Below, piece by piece: positions 44,129 to 53,269 of a stretch of DNA of 64,000 nt. The stretch comes from Psychrobacillus sp. FSL K6-4046. GTDB taxonomy: Bacteria; Bacillota; Bacilli; Bacillales_A; Planococcaceae. Each line of letters opens with the position of its first letter. The first letter of the stretch is position 1. The position numbers were made by a program, and so were the translations under genes. The notes under the pieces were generated by a model that did no database searches, was not told where the DNA came from, and saw nothing but the letters and a program-made list of their open reading frames with translations. The stretch is taken from positions 3,093,312-3,157,311 of the forward strand of contig NZ_CP152020.1 in the NCBI RefSeq assembly GCF_038624605.1. The letters are read 5' to 3'.

Positions 44129-44626
44129 TTGAAGAAGATAGTTGGAGCTGTAGTACTTACTTTTACATTGCCAATCGTTGCATTTGTAATATTTATTTAT
44201 TATGTTTTATACACTTGGGAAATGGAAAACCAAGGAGAGTTTAGAGATTATGATAAAGGAGTTACTATAGAGGTTAATAATTTGAGTAATCAAGATCTAT
44301 CTAATTTAATTTTTTCATATAGTGCCGCTTACGGAGTCTTTGAAGAGGTCGGGACGATAAAAAGTCTTAAAGCTGGAGAGTCAGCCCAAATTACTGGAAG
44401 CAGCAAAGAGATTAAATCAAGAGATACAAGCTTGTATTTGCATTACTACATTGATAACGGTGGAAAAGCGGAAGAGAGTTTAGCTTATTATAATACAAGG
44501 GAACCATCAAAAGCAGTAGTTGTTTTAACGATACATGAAGTAGAACCCATTGGGTTTTTAAAGTTCGAATTTAGCGGATACGATGGCTGGTCGCGATATG
44601 GTCCCATTAAAGTTAACTATGAATAA
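44129..44626 (+). CDS. membrane-anchored hypothetical protein
   Basis: 165 residues. The TTG start follows GGGAGAAGGA. One N-terminal membrane helix (residues 4-28, IVGAVVLTFTLPIVAFVIFIYYVLY), then an exported beta-rich domain (TIEVNNLSNQDLSNLIFSYS, VGTIKSLKAGESAQITGS) that looks like an immunoglobulin-like or C2-like sandwich. No family recognised. It may be co-transcribed with the next small membrane protein, 73 bases away. Confidence 0.7.
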   Translation: MKKIVGAVVLTFTLPIVAFVIFIYYVLYTWEMENQGEFRDYDKGVTIEVNNLSNQDLSNLIFSYSAAYGVFEEVGTIKSLKAGESAQITGSSKEIKSRDTSLYLHYYIDNGGKAEESLAYYNTREPSKAVVVLTIHEVEPIGFLKFEFSGYDGWSRYGPIKVNYE

Positions 44627-44699
44627 ATCAAGCTAAGATGAAATTTTTCAAGTAAAAATCTTAGGTATGTTGCGGAAAAACTTCACAGGAGGTAATTAA

Positions 44700-44972
44700 A
44701 TGGATGCTTTGATGTTAGAAGGATGGACTCCTATATTGCTTAGCGGAATTGTGTTTGCAATTGGGATGTTTATAACATCTCGTAAAGTTTCAAGAAAATC
44801 TTTATTTTCCACTTCTACTGTACTAAGTATGATGTGCATTGGCCTAATTATTTTTAGCGTAATTGGAATTGGTGGTTGGGAAGGCATGGGAATCGGATTA
44901 TTTACAATTAGTATATTAATAGGAATATGGGTAGGTACTGGTATAGGATTTATTTCAGGGAGTTCAAATTAA
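44700..44972 (+). CDS. small membrane protein, YesK-like
   Basis: 90 residues with three hydrophobic segments (about 10-28, 40-60 and 63-86). The motif GIGGWEGMGIGLFTISILIGIWVG recalls YesK-like proteins of Bacillus (recalled, not searched). AGGAGGT lies before the ATG. Function unknown. Confidence 0.6.
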   Translation: MDALMLEGWTPILLSGIVFAIGMFITSRKVSRKSLFSTSTVLSMMCIGLIIFSVIGIGGWEGMGIGLFTISILIGIWVGTGIGFISGSSN

Positions 44973-45002
44973 TAAAGTAGAATTTATTCTCCTCCCTCTT
45001 TC

Positions 45003-45105
45003 GTGTGGTGAGCAATAAGCCTTCCCCATCGTTGACGTCGATGGCTCTCTACTTATTGCCCCTTCTATTTGGAATGTCACGTTGCAGCTTGGAACGGCTC
45101 CCTTT
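45003..45105. repeat. degenerate palindromic repeat copy
   Basis: GTGTGGTGAGCAATAAGCC...CATCGTTGACGTCGATGG...CTACTTATTGCC forms a long imperfect palindrome and shares GTGAGC-ATAAGCC with the copies at 52139 and 7560. Confidence 0.5.
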
Positions 45106-46204
45106 ATTCAAACTCGATTTGTATCATCACAATCTCTGAGCGTGTACCAATCCGAATCGGCGGACCCCAAAAGCCAAAACCGGATGTCACAACAGAATGC
45201 ATCGTTTCCTTTTGCAGATGACCCCAATCATTTTCATAAATAGCACCAGTAATTAAATTGCCTGGGAAGACTTGTCCCCCATGCGTATGACCTGAAACCA
45301 TCAAGTCAATGCCTTGCTGCTGTGCTATATCAAGCTCATATGGCTGGTGATCCAATAAAATAGTTGGATTTGAAAGGTTCACATCATTCATCAGTGAATC
45401 TAAAGGTAACCTGTCCTTGTCGATGCGGTCTTTTCGGCCAATGAGCGTAAATTTTCCTTGAACCTCTACTATATCATCGTAAAGTATATTGATTCCGCTG
45501 TTCTCCAATGCATCTATTAGTTCTTGCATGGTACCGTCATGCCTATCATGGTTGCCGAGAGAAGCATAAACTCCATAAGGTGCATGAAGTTTAGATAATA
45601 TCTGATCTATTCTCTGATCAAGAAATGGTTGAATATCATCATCGAAGAGATCACCAGGTAGTAAGATTATATCTGGATTGAGCGCATTGATTTCCTTAAC
45701 TAACCGCTCAGCGTGACTTTTACCAGACAGCAAACCAAAGTGTGTATCTGCTGCCAATGCAATATGAAGACCATCCAGATTTGAGGAGCCTTTAGCTATC
45801 TTAATATCATAGCTACGAACAATGGGATTGTATGCGTTATAGGTGCCGTATGCAAGAAAAAAAACAACTAGACCCAAAGTGACGAAACCAGCCCACTTTT
45901 GTGTACTGTGTCTCGGTAGCCTGGTATAACGTAATAGGATAACTGTTATATGAGCAAGAGGAACTAATAGCAACAGTAAATAAAAGCAGGCCATCCAGTA
46001 AGCACCCACAATATTTATAAAGGTGATTCCCGATGTAAAACCGACAATTAAAGAGCTGGCTGCCAGTACTACGATGAAGCTGTAAAGTAATTTGAAGCGG
46101 CTACTTGACGATTCCGGACGGAGCCAGCGATATCCCCGCCAGCCAATATAATAGACGAGACCGCCATAAAGCAACAATGTGATGATGATAATTAGGATGA
46201 CCAT
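45104..46204 (-). CDS. membrane-anchored metallophosphoesterase (YkoQ/YkuE-like)
   Basis: 366 residues. Four N-terminal hydrophobic segments (to about residue 125) followed by a calcineurin-type phosphoesterase domain: ALAADTHFGL (motif I), LLPGDLFDDD (II), LGNHDRHDG (III), and SGHTHGGQVFPG (V) carry the two-metal site. YkoQ in Bacillus has this plan. The likely substrate is a phosphodiester or lipid-linked phosphate at the membrane (inference). An AAGGAG site lies 13 bases from the ATG. Confidence 0.88.
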   Translation of the reverse strand: MVILIIIITLLLYGGLVYYIGWRGYRWLRPESSSSRFKLLYSFIVVLAASSLIVGFTSGITFINIVGAYWMACFYLLLLLVPLAHITVILLRYTRLPRHSTQKWAGFVTLGLVVFFLAYGTYNAYNPIVRSYDIKIAKGSSNLDGLHIALAADTHFGLLSGKSHAERLVKEINALNPDIILLPGDLFDDDIQPFLDQRIDQILSKLHAPYGVYASLGNHDRHDGTMQELIDALENSGINILYDDIVEVQGKFTLIGRKDRIDKDRLPLDSLMNDVNLSNPTILLDHQPYELDIAQQQGIDLMVSGHTHGGQVFPGNLITGAIYENDWGHLQKETMHSVVTSGFGFWGPPIRIGTRSEIVMIQIEFE

Positions 46205-46365
46205 ATGTATGAGCTAGACTCCTTTTTATTATGTCAGATTTAGAACTTATCTCCTCTATGAAATAGAGTATATACCCAAGAAGGCAAGTTTAATATTCCT
46301 TGTGAGAAAGTTAGTTTGAGGCAGACCTTCAACACGTATAATAATTTTAACATAAATATCCAATA

Positions 46366-46405
46366 AAAAATCACCTCTCAGAAGACCTCGAGAGATGATT
46401 TTTCA
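46366..46405 (-). terminator. terminator of the aminotransferase-serA operon
   Basis: AAAATCACCTCTC / GAGAGATGATTTT with one mismatch; TTTTTT on the minus-strand 3' side. Lies 29 bases after the serA stop. Confidence 0.8.
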
Positions 46406-46433
46406 ATTTTAAACTAAGCTTTTAAATTTTCAC

Positions 46434-48023
46434 TTATAAATCTATAGGTGTTGCATCGAATATATCTGCTAGTCCTTTTAGTTTCTCAATGCCTTTACCC
46501 TCTATATGCTTGTCGATTGTAAGCATCATGATTGCATCACCGCCTACTTCAGAACGTCCCACCTGCATCGTTGCAATATTCACGCCTTCCTCTGCAAGCA
46601 GCATACCTACACGCCCAATTGCACCTGGTTGGTCTTTATGACGAATAAATAGTAAATATCCGTTAGGGACCACATCTACGATAAAGTCATCCACTCGAAC
46701 GATTCGTCCGCCCAGTCCATTCAATAATGTCCCAGACACTTTTCGTGATTCAGTAGCAGTTTTTACTTCCACTGTAATTAGACTTGTAAATCCTTTAGAG
46801 TTTGTCGTTTTTAATTCATTAATAGAAATGCCAAGACGATCAGCAAGGAATTTTGCGTTCACATCGTTTACAGACTCGCCTAACTTGCTTTTTAGGAAGC
46901 CCTTAACTGCGTTTCGAGATAATGGGCGTGTATCAAAATTAGAAAGCTCGCCAGCGTAGGTAATATTTATTTCTTCTGGAGGTCCCTCCACTAAATCGCT
47001 CAAGAAGGATCCAAGCTGTTCGACCAGGTTGAAATATGGTTCAATTTTTGCCAATATGTCCTTCGGTACTGAAGAAAGGTTAACTGGATTTTTTACGACT
47101 CCTTCTGTTAAAAAGCTCACTACATCGTATGACACGTCAATCGCTACTATTTCTTGTGCTTCTACTGTGCTAGCCCCTAAATGTGGGGTAGCAATAACCT
47201 GTGGCAATGTTAACAGCTTATGCTCTACGAATGGCTCTTCTTCAAACACATCTAGTGCCGCCCCAGCCACCTTACCAGAAAGAATCGCATCATATAAAGC
47301 ATCCTCATCGATAATTCCGCCGCGGGCACAGTTAATGATTTGTACACCGTCCTTCATTTTTTCAAATGCGTCCTTATTAATTAAGTGGCGTGTTTCTTTA
47401 AGTAAAGGAGTATGTATAGTGATGAAATCTGCTGCTTTAATAACATCCTCCACTGTACCAAATTGTACGCCAAGCTTTTCTGCTTTTTCAGGGGTTAAGA
47501 AAGGATCGTAGGCAATTACGTTCATTCGTTGACCCTTTGCACGAACTGCAACCTCTTGACCGATTCGACCAAATCCAACGACACCCAATGTTTTATTCTT
47601 TACCTCTACTCCAATATACGTTTTGCGATCCCATTTTTTATTTTTTAAGGAATGGAATGCTTGGGGAATTTTTCGAGCAAGCGACATTAACATTGCAATA
47701 GTATGCTCAGCAGCAGAGTTGGTGTTGCCATCCGGTGCATTAACAACAATGATTCCACGCTCTGTTGCTGCAGGAAGATCAATATTATCTACTCCAACTC
47801 CAGCTCTGCCTATGATTTTTAGGTTCGTTGCCTTTTCAATAATTTCTCGAGTGACCTGAGTTTGACTTCGCACAAGCAAAGCATCGAATTCTCCAATTTT
47901 TTCTGCAAGTTGATCAGGGGTTAAATCTGTATCTACTACTATATTAAATCCCTCTGCCTCCCTTAAAGGGAAAATACCATCCTCGCTAAGTGGGTCGCTA
48001 ATTAGTATATTGTAAGTCATCAT
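46434..48023 (-). CDS. serA: D-3-phosphoglycerate dehydrogenase
   Basis: First committed step of serine synthesis: 3-phosphoglycerate + NAD+ to 3-phosphohydroxypyruvate. 529 residues, long type. NAD-binding GFGRIGQEVA near 150, catalytic Arg in NCARGGIIDEDAL, Glu in DVFEEEP, His in ATPHLGAST; then the allosteric-substrate-binding domain (about 315-450) and a C-terminal ACT domain (IRHKDQPGAIGRVGMLLAEEGVNIATMQVGR) for feedback by serine. It starts 28 bases after the aminotransferase stop with AAGGAG upstream, under the same T-box. Confidence 0.95.
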   Translation of the reverse strand: MMTYNILISDPLSEDGIFPLREAEGFNIVVDTDLTPDQLAEKIGEFDALLVRSQTQVTREIIEKATNLKIIGRAGVGVDNIDLPAATERGIIVVNAPDGNTNSAAEHTIAMLMSLARKIPQAFHSLKNKKWDRKTYIGVEVKNKTLGVVGFGRIGQEVAVRAKGQRMNVIAYDPFLTPEKAEKLGVQFGTVEDVIKAADFITIHTPLLKETRHLINKDAFEKMKDGVQIINCARGGIIDEDALYDAILSGKVAGAALDVFEEEPFVEHKLLTLPQVIATPHLGASTVEAQEIVAIDVSYDVVSFLTEGVVKNPVNLSSVPKDILAKIEPYFNLVEQLGSFLSDLVEGPPEEINITYAGELSNFDTRPLSRNAVKGFLKSKLGESVNDVNAKFLADRLGISINELKTTNSKGFTSLITVEVKTATESRKVSGTLLNGLGGRIVRVDDFIVDVVPNGYLLFIRHKDQPGAIGRVGMLLAEEGVNIATMQVGRSEVGGDAIMMLTIDKHIEGKGIEKLKGLADIFDATPIDL

Positions 48024-48051
48024 TCATCTGCTCCTTCTCATTAAGTTTTAC

Positions 48052-49197
48052 TTATGCTAAATAAACTCGTTGCGCCGCTGCTGTTCCTTTTCCAAGCTCA
48101 ATATCTTTACCTATTTTTTTTAGAGCTATCTCTATCGCACTAATGATCTGCAGCTGATCTGCTGGAGAGCAATAGCCCATATGCCCAATTCGGAAGATTT
48201 TGCCCGTTAAATGCTGTTGGCCGCCTGCTATGGATATCGCGAATTCATTCTTCAGAATTTTACGGAACTCTTCTGCATCAAAATCCTCTGGCTGAACAGC
48301 TGTAACAGTTGGGGAAGCATCCTTATCTGTTGTCAGTAATGGAATGTCTAGTGCTTTAAACGCTGCACGAGTCATATTTTTCATTAGCTCATGGCGAGCA
48401 TATACGTTTTCAAGACCTTCTGTCTCCAATAAGTTCAGCACCTGCTCAAGTCCAAATAATAATGACAAGGCGGGAGTAAACGGTGTAGTATCTTTTAGTA
48501 AATTATCTCTATATTTTTTTAGGTTCAAATAAAATCTAGGCTGATCGTTTTCTTCGATCACTTTCCAAGCTTTTGCACTAGCAGCGACGAACGTTAAACC
48601 TGCAGGAAGCATGAATGCCTTCTGAGAACCAGTGACCATTACATCGATTCCCCACTCATCCATTTTCGTTTCTACTCCTGCCACACATGAAACTCCATCT
48701 ACTACGATTAAAGCCTCTGACACCTCTTGTACGGCTAAAGCTAGCTGATCAATTGGATTTAAAACTCCAGTGGATGTCTCACAATAAGTAGAAAATACTG
48801 CTTTTACTTGTGGATGCTTTACTAGAAATGCCTTAACTTCTTGTGGATCTAATGCCTTGCCCCATTCAGTACTTAATACGTGTGTTTTAATATGATAGGC
48901 CTCACAAATCTTAGTGAAACGATCTCCAAACGCACCTGTTACTACAACAAGCACTTCTTCCCCTGGCTTTACGACATTCACAACTGCCGTTTCTAAACCT
49001 GCAGTCCCACTCCCAGCAATAATGGCAACCTCTTGGTCTGTACCAAACACTTTCTTCAACCCAGGGGTAATACGCTTAAGCATATCTGAGGTTTCTTTTC
49101 CTCTATGACCAATCATTGATTGATTCATCGCTCGTTGCACACTCGGTGGAATTGGACTTGGTCCTGGAATACGTAAAATGGTTTGATCTTGAAGCAT
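48052..49197 (-). CDS. class V PLP-dependent aminotransferase (serine/alanine-glyoxylate type)
   Basis: 381 residues from the ATG at 49197 (AAGGAGGAGA). The in-frame extension to 49227 enters the T-box terminator. PLP lysine in VTGSQKAFMLPAGL, Asp in VDGVSCVAGV, SGTAGLETAVVNV near the N-terminus and FRIGHMGYCSP near the end place it with alanine-glyoxylate/serine-pyruvate aminotransferases, not with classical SerC. Pairing with serA under a T-box strongly suggests it makes phosphoserine or serine from the SerA product (inference from context). No serB lies nearby. Confidence 0.9.
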   Translation of the reverse strand: MLQDQTILRIPGPSPIPPSVQRAMNQSMIGHRGKETSDMLKRITPGLKKVFGTDQEVAIIAGSGTAGLETAVVNVVKPGEEVLVVVTGAFGDRFTKICEAYHIKTHVLSTEWGKALDPQEVKAFLVKHPQVKAVFSTYCETSTGVLNPIDQLALAVQEVSEALIVVDGVSCVAGVETKMDEWGIDVMVTGSQKAFMLPAGLTFVAASAKAWKVIEENDQPRFYLNLKKYRDNLLKDTTPFTPALSLLFGLEQVLNLLETEGLENVYARHELMKNMTRAAFKALDIPLLTTDKDASPTVTAVQPEDFDAEEFRKILKNEFAISIAGGQQHLTGKIFRIGHMGYCSPADQLQIISAIEIALKKIGKDIELGKGTAAAQRVYLA

Positions 49198-49218
49198 ACA
49201 AATCTCCTCCTTATTTTG

Positions 49219-49495
49219 GAAAAACAAAAAAGCCCTTCGTCCCCTACATTAATGTAAGGGGCGAAGAGCTAAAATAACTCACGCGGTACCACCCAAATTT
49301 ACTGCAAACATACTGCAGCCTCTTAAGTCACATGCTTAACGCGCATTCACGGATGAGCCTACTGACTTCAGCCCACCGATTCAAGAGTGCTACCTCACAT
49401 ACGAAACCACTGATTTGCACCAACCATCAGCTCTCTGTAGATTTACAAAATGTAAAGCTTATCTCTGTCAAAATCGTTTATCACTTATTGAATTA
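49219..49495 (-). promoter_or_regulatory. T-box riboswitch upstream of the aminotransferase-serA operon, probably tRNA-Ser
   Basis: Minus-strand landmarks in order: AGAGAG followed by CTGATGGTTGGTGCAAATCAG (AG bulge and distal loop of stem I), candidate specifier loop GAAGTCA, T-box core GGGTGGTACCGCG (49294-49282), and terminator AGCTCTTCGCCCCTTAC / ATGTAGGGGACGAAGGGCT with TTTTTTG (49270-49219). With the usual GAA-N-codon spacing the specifier is UCA (49365-49363), serine, in line with the genes. A second GAA upstream (GAATCGG) gives an alternative reading. Uncharged tRNA should favour the antiterminator. Confidence 0.92.
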
Positions 49496-49757
49496 TCCCT
49501 ATCATACGCAGGATATTTTTAGTTGTCAATATAGTTTGAAAACTTGAAAACGCTATCATTTTATTACATCGTATATAAACGTTGATATTATGCTATTTTA
49601 AAAAATTAAAAATATTTATTATTCGTATATAAAATGATTAAAGATGGACAATCCGTTGTTTTATTTAATTAATTAACCTAATTACGAACAATAATATAAT
49701 TAATCACAGAATCATACACTTATATGAAATATTTTTTATTAAATATTGACTAACGTA

Positions 49758-49786
49758 TTGACGAATATGATTAATATTTGTACACT
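49758..49786 (+). promoter_or_regulatory. candidate sigma-A promoter of the aspartokinase gene
   Basis: TTGACG (49758-49763), 17-bp spacer, TACACT (49781-49786), 62 bases before the ATG. The flanking 49500-49848 stretch is very AT-rich and otherwise empty; no lysine riboswitch was seen. Confidence 0.4.
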
Positions 49787-49848
49787 GTATAAAATCATTT
49801 GTTTTTCCCATAAATACAATTAATCGAAAATAGTAAGGATTTGATGAG

Positions 49849-51213
49849 ATGATCGTAAGTAAATTTGGAGGAACATCGGTAGCGAGCGCAGAACAAATTA
49901 AAAAGGTTGCTGAAATCGTAAAGGCTAATTCTAAAAGAAAATACGTAGTCGTTTCAGCACCAGGCAAACGTTTTGAACAAGATAAAAAAGTGACCGATTT
50001 ATTAATAAACCTAGGCAACGCTGCCTTACATGGTGAAAATGTAGAGCCTTGCCTTGATGCTGTGTTAGATCGCTACAAGGAAATTGCTCTGGGCTTAGAC
50101 TTAGATTTACTCATTTGTGATGTAATTGAAGAGGATTTACGTTCAAGGCTATCTATGAAACAAGAAAATCATAGTTTATTTATGGATTCCTTAAAAGCGA
50201 GCGGAGAGGATAATAATGCGAAGCTTATTTCTACTTATTTCACAAGCATCGGAATTCCAGCTAGATACATGTGTCCAAAGTCAGCAGGTCTGTTAATAAA
50301 TGACTTACCCGAGCGGGCAATGGCACTCCCGGAGGCTTATAAAAACCTCCATACGAGTCTAAAAAATACTAGTGAAGTGATTGTTTTCCCTGGATTTTTT
50401 GGTTATACAAAAAAGGGCTTACTACGGACTTTTGATAGAGGTGGATCAGATATAACCGGTTCCATATTAGCAGCCTCTATTCAAGCTGAGCTTTACGAAA
50501 ACTTTACCGACGTGGATTCGGTTTTTTGTGCAAATCCGAAAGTAGTTAACTGTCCTGTGGAAATCGAGGAAATCACATACCGAGAAATGCGCGAGCTTTC
50601 TTATGCCGGTTTCTCTGTATTCCACGACGAAGCATTAATGCCGGTATACAAGGCTAAAATTCCGGTATGCATAAAAAATACGAATAACCCCTCTGCACCT
50701 GGCACCAAGATTGTCTCATCCAGAAAAGTGAATCGAAGACCTATAACTGGGATTTCAGCTGATAGTGGATTCTCTATACTATACGTCAGTAAGTATTTGA
50801 TGAACCGAGAGATCGGTTTTGGCCGCAAGCTACTTCAAATTCTAGAGGAAGAGCATATTTCCTATGAGCATACTCCTTCAGGTTTAGATGATATATCTGT
50901 GATTTTTCGAAGCCACCAGCTAACACCCGAAAAAGAGGACAGAATAGTAAAGAGGGTCAAGGAGGAATTACACGCAGAAGATGCCCATTTCCGACATGAG
51001 TTCTCCATGATTGTAGTCGTTGGAGAGGGCATGAACAATAGCACCGGCCTAGCAGCTAGAGCTGCCACAGCCATTGCTCGAACTGGAGCTAACATTGAAA
51101 TGATTAACCAAGGATCGTCAGAAGTCAGCCTTTCCTTTGGTGTTCATCAAAGCAATGAAAACAAAATTCTTCGAGAACTTTATCAGGAGTTTTTTGCTCC
51201 TGTGATAGTATGA
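49849..51213 (+). CDS. aspartate kinase (YclM/ThrD-type)
   Basis: Phosphorylates aspartate, first step to lysine, threonine and methionine. 454 residues, monofunctional. KFGGTSVA at the N-terminus, FGYTKKGLLRTFDRGGSDITGSILAA near 185 and the DVDSVFCANPK motif form the kinase; ITYREMRELSYAGFSVFHDEA and two C-terminal ACT domains (about 300-375 and 380-450, IVVVGEGMNNSTGLAARAATAIA) give feedback control. The length and lack of an internal beta-subunit start suit the threonine-linked YclM class rather than LysC (inference). Confidence 0.92.
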   Translation: MIVSKFGGTSVASAEQIKKVAEIVKANSKRKYVVVSAPGKRFEQDKKVTDLLINLGNAALHGENVEPCLDAVLDRYKEIALGLDLDLLICDVIEEDLRSRLSMKQENHSLFMDSLKASGEDNNAKLISTYFTSIGIPARYMCPKSAGLLINDLPERAMALPEAYKNLHTSLKNTSEVIVFPGFFGYTKKGLLRTFDRGGSDITGSILAASIQAELYENFTDVDSVFCANPKVVNCPVEIEEITYREMRELSYAGFSVFHDEALMPVYKAKIPVCIKNTNNPSAPGTKIVSSRKVNRRPITGISADSGFSILYVSKYLMNREIGFGRKLLQILEEEHISYEHTPSGLDDISVIFRSHQLTPEKEDRIVKRVKEELHAEDAHFRHEFSMIVVVGEGMNNSTGLAARAATAIARTGANIEMINQGSSEVSLSFGVHQSNENKILRELYQEFFAPVIV

Positions 51214-51233
51214 TGTGACTTCCTAGAAATTTC

Positions 51234-51283
51234 AAAAGTCTCAGAAATTTTACCATTCGTAAAATTTCTGAGACTTTTTTATT
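51234..51283 (+). terminator. terminator of the aspartokinase gene
   Basis: AAAAGTCTCAGAAATTTTAC (51234-51253) pairs perfectly with its inverted copy at 51259-51278; TTTTTT follows. Confidence 0.92.
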
Positions 51284-51430
51284 ATGACTATGTTAAAGAT
51301 ATGGTTAGATTTTTGTAGGGCAGAATTGTGTTAAATGTTACATTTAAACTCACGTGAGAAGGTAGTTTAAGAAGGAATCTAGTTCGAAATAGAGAATATA
51401 AAGGTATGACATCTATAAGGGGTGGGTATA

Positions 51431-51919
51431 GTGACTCAAAACGAATATGAATGGGTTAGACAGACTCGAATGACACTTCTTGACTTTTGTAGTGAACTAG
51501 ATCCAAGTGACTTTACTCAAGAAAATAACTTTGGTTGGCAAAGTGTAAGAGACACGCTGGTTCACATAGCAGACTGTTATCATGCTTGGCTTGGCTCATT
51601 TGTTTTATTGAAAACAAAGAAACCTCTCACTTCAAAGGAAAAACTGTTGGAACTCGGTTGGAATGAAATAAAAGTACACTTTGAACAAGTAGATTCTTAT
51701 GTAAATGAGGTATTTGAAGTATTCGCACAACAAATGGATAAGCCGATTAAGAGGCAGATTCCTTGGAGAGAAGGAGGAGAACCGATATCAATGACACCTC
51801 GTAAATTGCTCATGCATACAATCACTCATGAATTCCATCACAAAGGACAGATTATGGCTATGGCACGCCAGATGGGGTATGAACCTCCTAATACAGATGT
51901 GTTAGGAACAGTAGATTAG
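51431..51919 (+). CDS. DinB-superfamily protein
   Basis: 162 residues from the GTG at 51431 (AAGGGGTGGG 5 bases upstream; a GTG at 51422 lies inside that site). Four-helix DinB/YfiT-like bundle with metal-binding histidines: VHIADCYHAWLGSF near 45 and HTITHEFHHKGQIMAMARQMGY near 130. FGWQSVRDTLVHI fits the family's FSWSIREVLAHI-like motif. These proteins are metal-dependent enzymes, often thiol transferases, of uncertain role in Bacillus. Confidence 0.88.
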   Translation: MTQNEYEWVRQTRMTLLDFCSELDPSDFTQENNFGWQSVRDTLVHIADCYHAWLGSFVLLKTKKPLTSKEKLLELGWNEIKVHFEQVDSYVNEVFEVFAQQMDKPIKRQIPWREGGEPISMTPRKLLMHTITHEFHHKGQIMAMARQMGYEPPNTDVLGTVD

Positions 51920-52138
51920 AGGCGATTATATGTGGTACTTTCTAATAGTATGCTTTAGAAAACATGACCCTCATTTCGGTTGTCTGTTGTTATGTCCAAA
52001 ACATTAACTTTGCTCCATTAAGAATCGTATCCAATATACAAATATAGATTTAGAGAAAAAACAAGTTACAGGGGAATAAAATATGGCTATGTTAAAGGGT
52101 AGGGTTGATTTATGATGCAAAGAAATCTTAAATCAGAG

Positions 52139-52290
52139 AGTAGAATTGATTTCCGCCCCAGCCGGACGCTTTCCTCGGGGTGAGCGATAAGCCATCACCC
52201 ATCGCTTACGCGCGTGGTTGTGATGTCTTATCTGTCTCACTCATCCCGTAGGAGTCGCCGTCTGGTGCTCCAATCAATAAATGGGAACAG
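52139..52290 (+). repeat. dispersed palindromic repeat, direct copy
   Basis: Runs from GTAGAATTGATTTCCGC to CTCCAATCAATAAA. ATTGATT/AATCAAT ends, GC-rich arms (CCAGCCGGACGCTTTCC; GTAGGAGTCGCCGTCTGG) and an inner palindrome around GCGATAAGCCATCACC...GTGATGTCTTATC. Matches the reverse complement of 7560-7690. Confidence 0.75.
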
Positions 52291-52344
52291 CTTTGGCATC
52301 ATAAAGCGCTAATAAATTTACTCGCATAAACAAAGCTAAAAACT

Positions 52345-52445
52345 GTCACCAACCCCAATTTCATCATCTATTTATGTTCTTAATAGCCATTTGAAAGTTT
52401 CTTATTATAATGTTTACAGTCACTATTAAAAAATTTTATTTAATT
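52345..52445 (+). repeat. ~100-bp dispersed intergenic repeat, copy 2
   Basis: Aligns without large gaps to 6160-6262: AAAACTGTCAC, TTCTTAATAG-CATTTGAA, TAATGTTTA-AGTCAC. Lies just downstream of the palindromic repeat and just before tandem array 3. Confidence 0.65.
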
Positions 52446-52485
52446 GCCAGTGTTTCTGATACAGATTTTCCTCGTTCTAGAAAAA

Positions 52486-52792
52486 TTTACTACAATGACC
52501 CCATAATTTACTACAATCCAGCTTTACTTTACGACAATCAACCCGTAGATTACTACAATCTCTCAGCAACTCTCTCGTTGTAGAAAAATTTACGACAATG
52601 ACCCCATAATTTACTACAATCCAGCCTTACTTTACGACAATCAACCCGTAGATTACTACACTCATTCAGCAGCTCTCTCGTTCTAGAAAATTTTACGACA
52701 ATGACCCCATAATTTACTACAATCCAGCCTTACTTTACGACAATCAACCCGTAGATTACTACAATCCACAAGTCGCTCTCTCTTTCTAGCGA
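52486..52792. repeat. tandem array 3: three 103-bp units with exact 21-bp phasing
   Basis: TTTAC/ATTAC words start at 52486, 52507, 52528, 52549, then 52589, 52610, 52631, 52652, then 52692, 52713, 52734, 52755: spacing 21, 21, 21, 40 in each unit. Sub-units: TTTACTACAATGACCCCATAA, TTTACTACAATCCAGCCTTAC, TTTACGACAATCAACCCGTA, each with an 11-bp constant half and a 10-bp variable half. Non-coding, between convergent genes. Confidence 0.92.
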
Positions 52793-52796
52793 CTTA

Positions 52797-53258
52797 TTAG
52801 CATTGCTGGATTTCTTTACTTTCCTCTTTGTATACTAGCCCCTCCTCCAAGTACACCTTTAGGAGTGTTAAAGTTTCTCCCCAGCCAACTGCACAGTTTA
52901 GGCAGGCCTTTATATCGTTGTCTGAATTGGAATAGCCTGTTTCCTTAAATACAACAAGTGTACCATCTCGATAAGGTTCTAATTTAAACTCAATTGTTGT
53001 AACACTTTCTCCTGGAGTCCATTGAAAAATGAAGGATTTATTCGAAATGGTCTCCAATATCTTACCGCCATCCACTAAATCCTTTTTGTCCTTACCTAAG
53101 CCAGTCCATCTCAAACGTATCTCACCAGTTCCATCTGACTCTTGATGTATTGATGTTTGATCAGTAAACCAAGCGTTCCATCCTTCTGCCGTTGTTAGTG
53201 TATCAAATACTCTAGCAATACTTTCCTTAATGTATACTTGATGATTGATTTCTGGCAT
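52797..53258 (-). CDS. SRPBCC/AHSA1-domain protein
   Basis: 153 residues with the START/Aha1 helix-grip fold: IYIKESIARVFDTLTTAEGWNAWFT near the N-terminus, then alternating strands (IRLRWTGLG, FIFQWTPGESVTTIEFKL) and a long C-terminal helix (CAVGWGETLTLLKVYLEEG). Such proteins bind hydrophobic ligands; function is unknown. AGGAGGA precedes the ATG; it lies 11 bases after the Nudix-GNAT gene and is probably co-transcribed. Confidence 0.85.
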   Translation of the reverse strand: MPEINHQVYIKESIARVFDTLTTAEGWNAWFTDQTSIHQESDGTGEIRLRWTGLGKDKKDLVDGGKILETISNKSFIFQWTPGESVTTIEFKLEPYRDGTLVVFKETGYSNSDNDIKACLNCAVGWGETLTLLKVYLEEGLVYKEESKEIQQC

Positions 53259-53269
53259 CGGTATTCCTC

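Noticed and set aside
44056-44244. 62-codon open frame upstream of 44129
   Set aside because: Overlaps the start of the membrane-anchored protein, contains its ribosome-binding site, and has no site of its own.
47029-47511. 160-codon plus-strand open frame inside serA
   Set aside because: Antisense shadow; serA is intact with all catalytic motifs.
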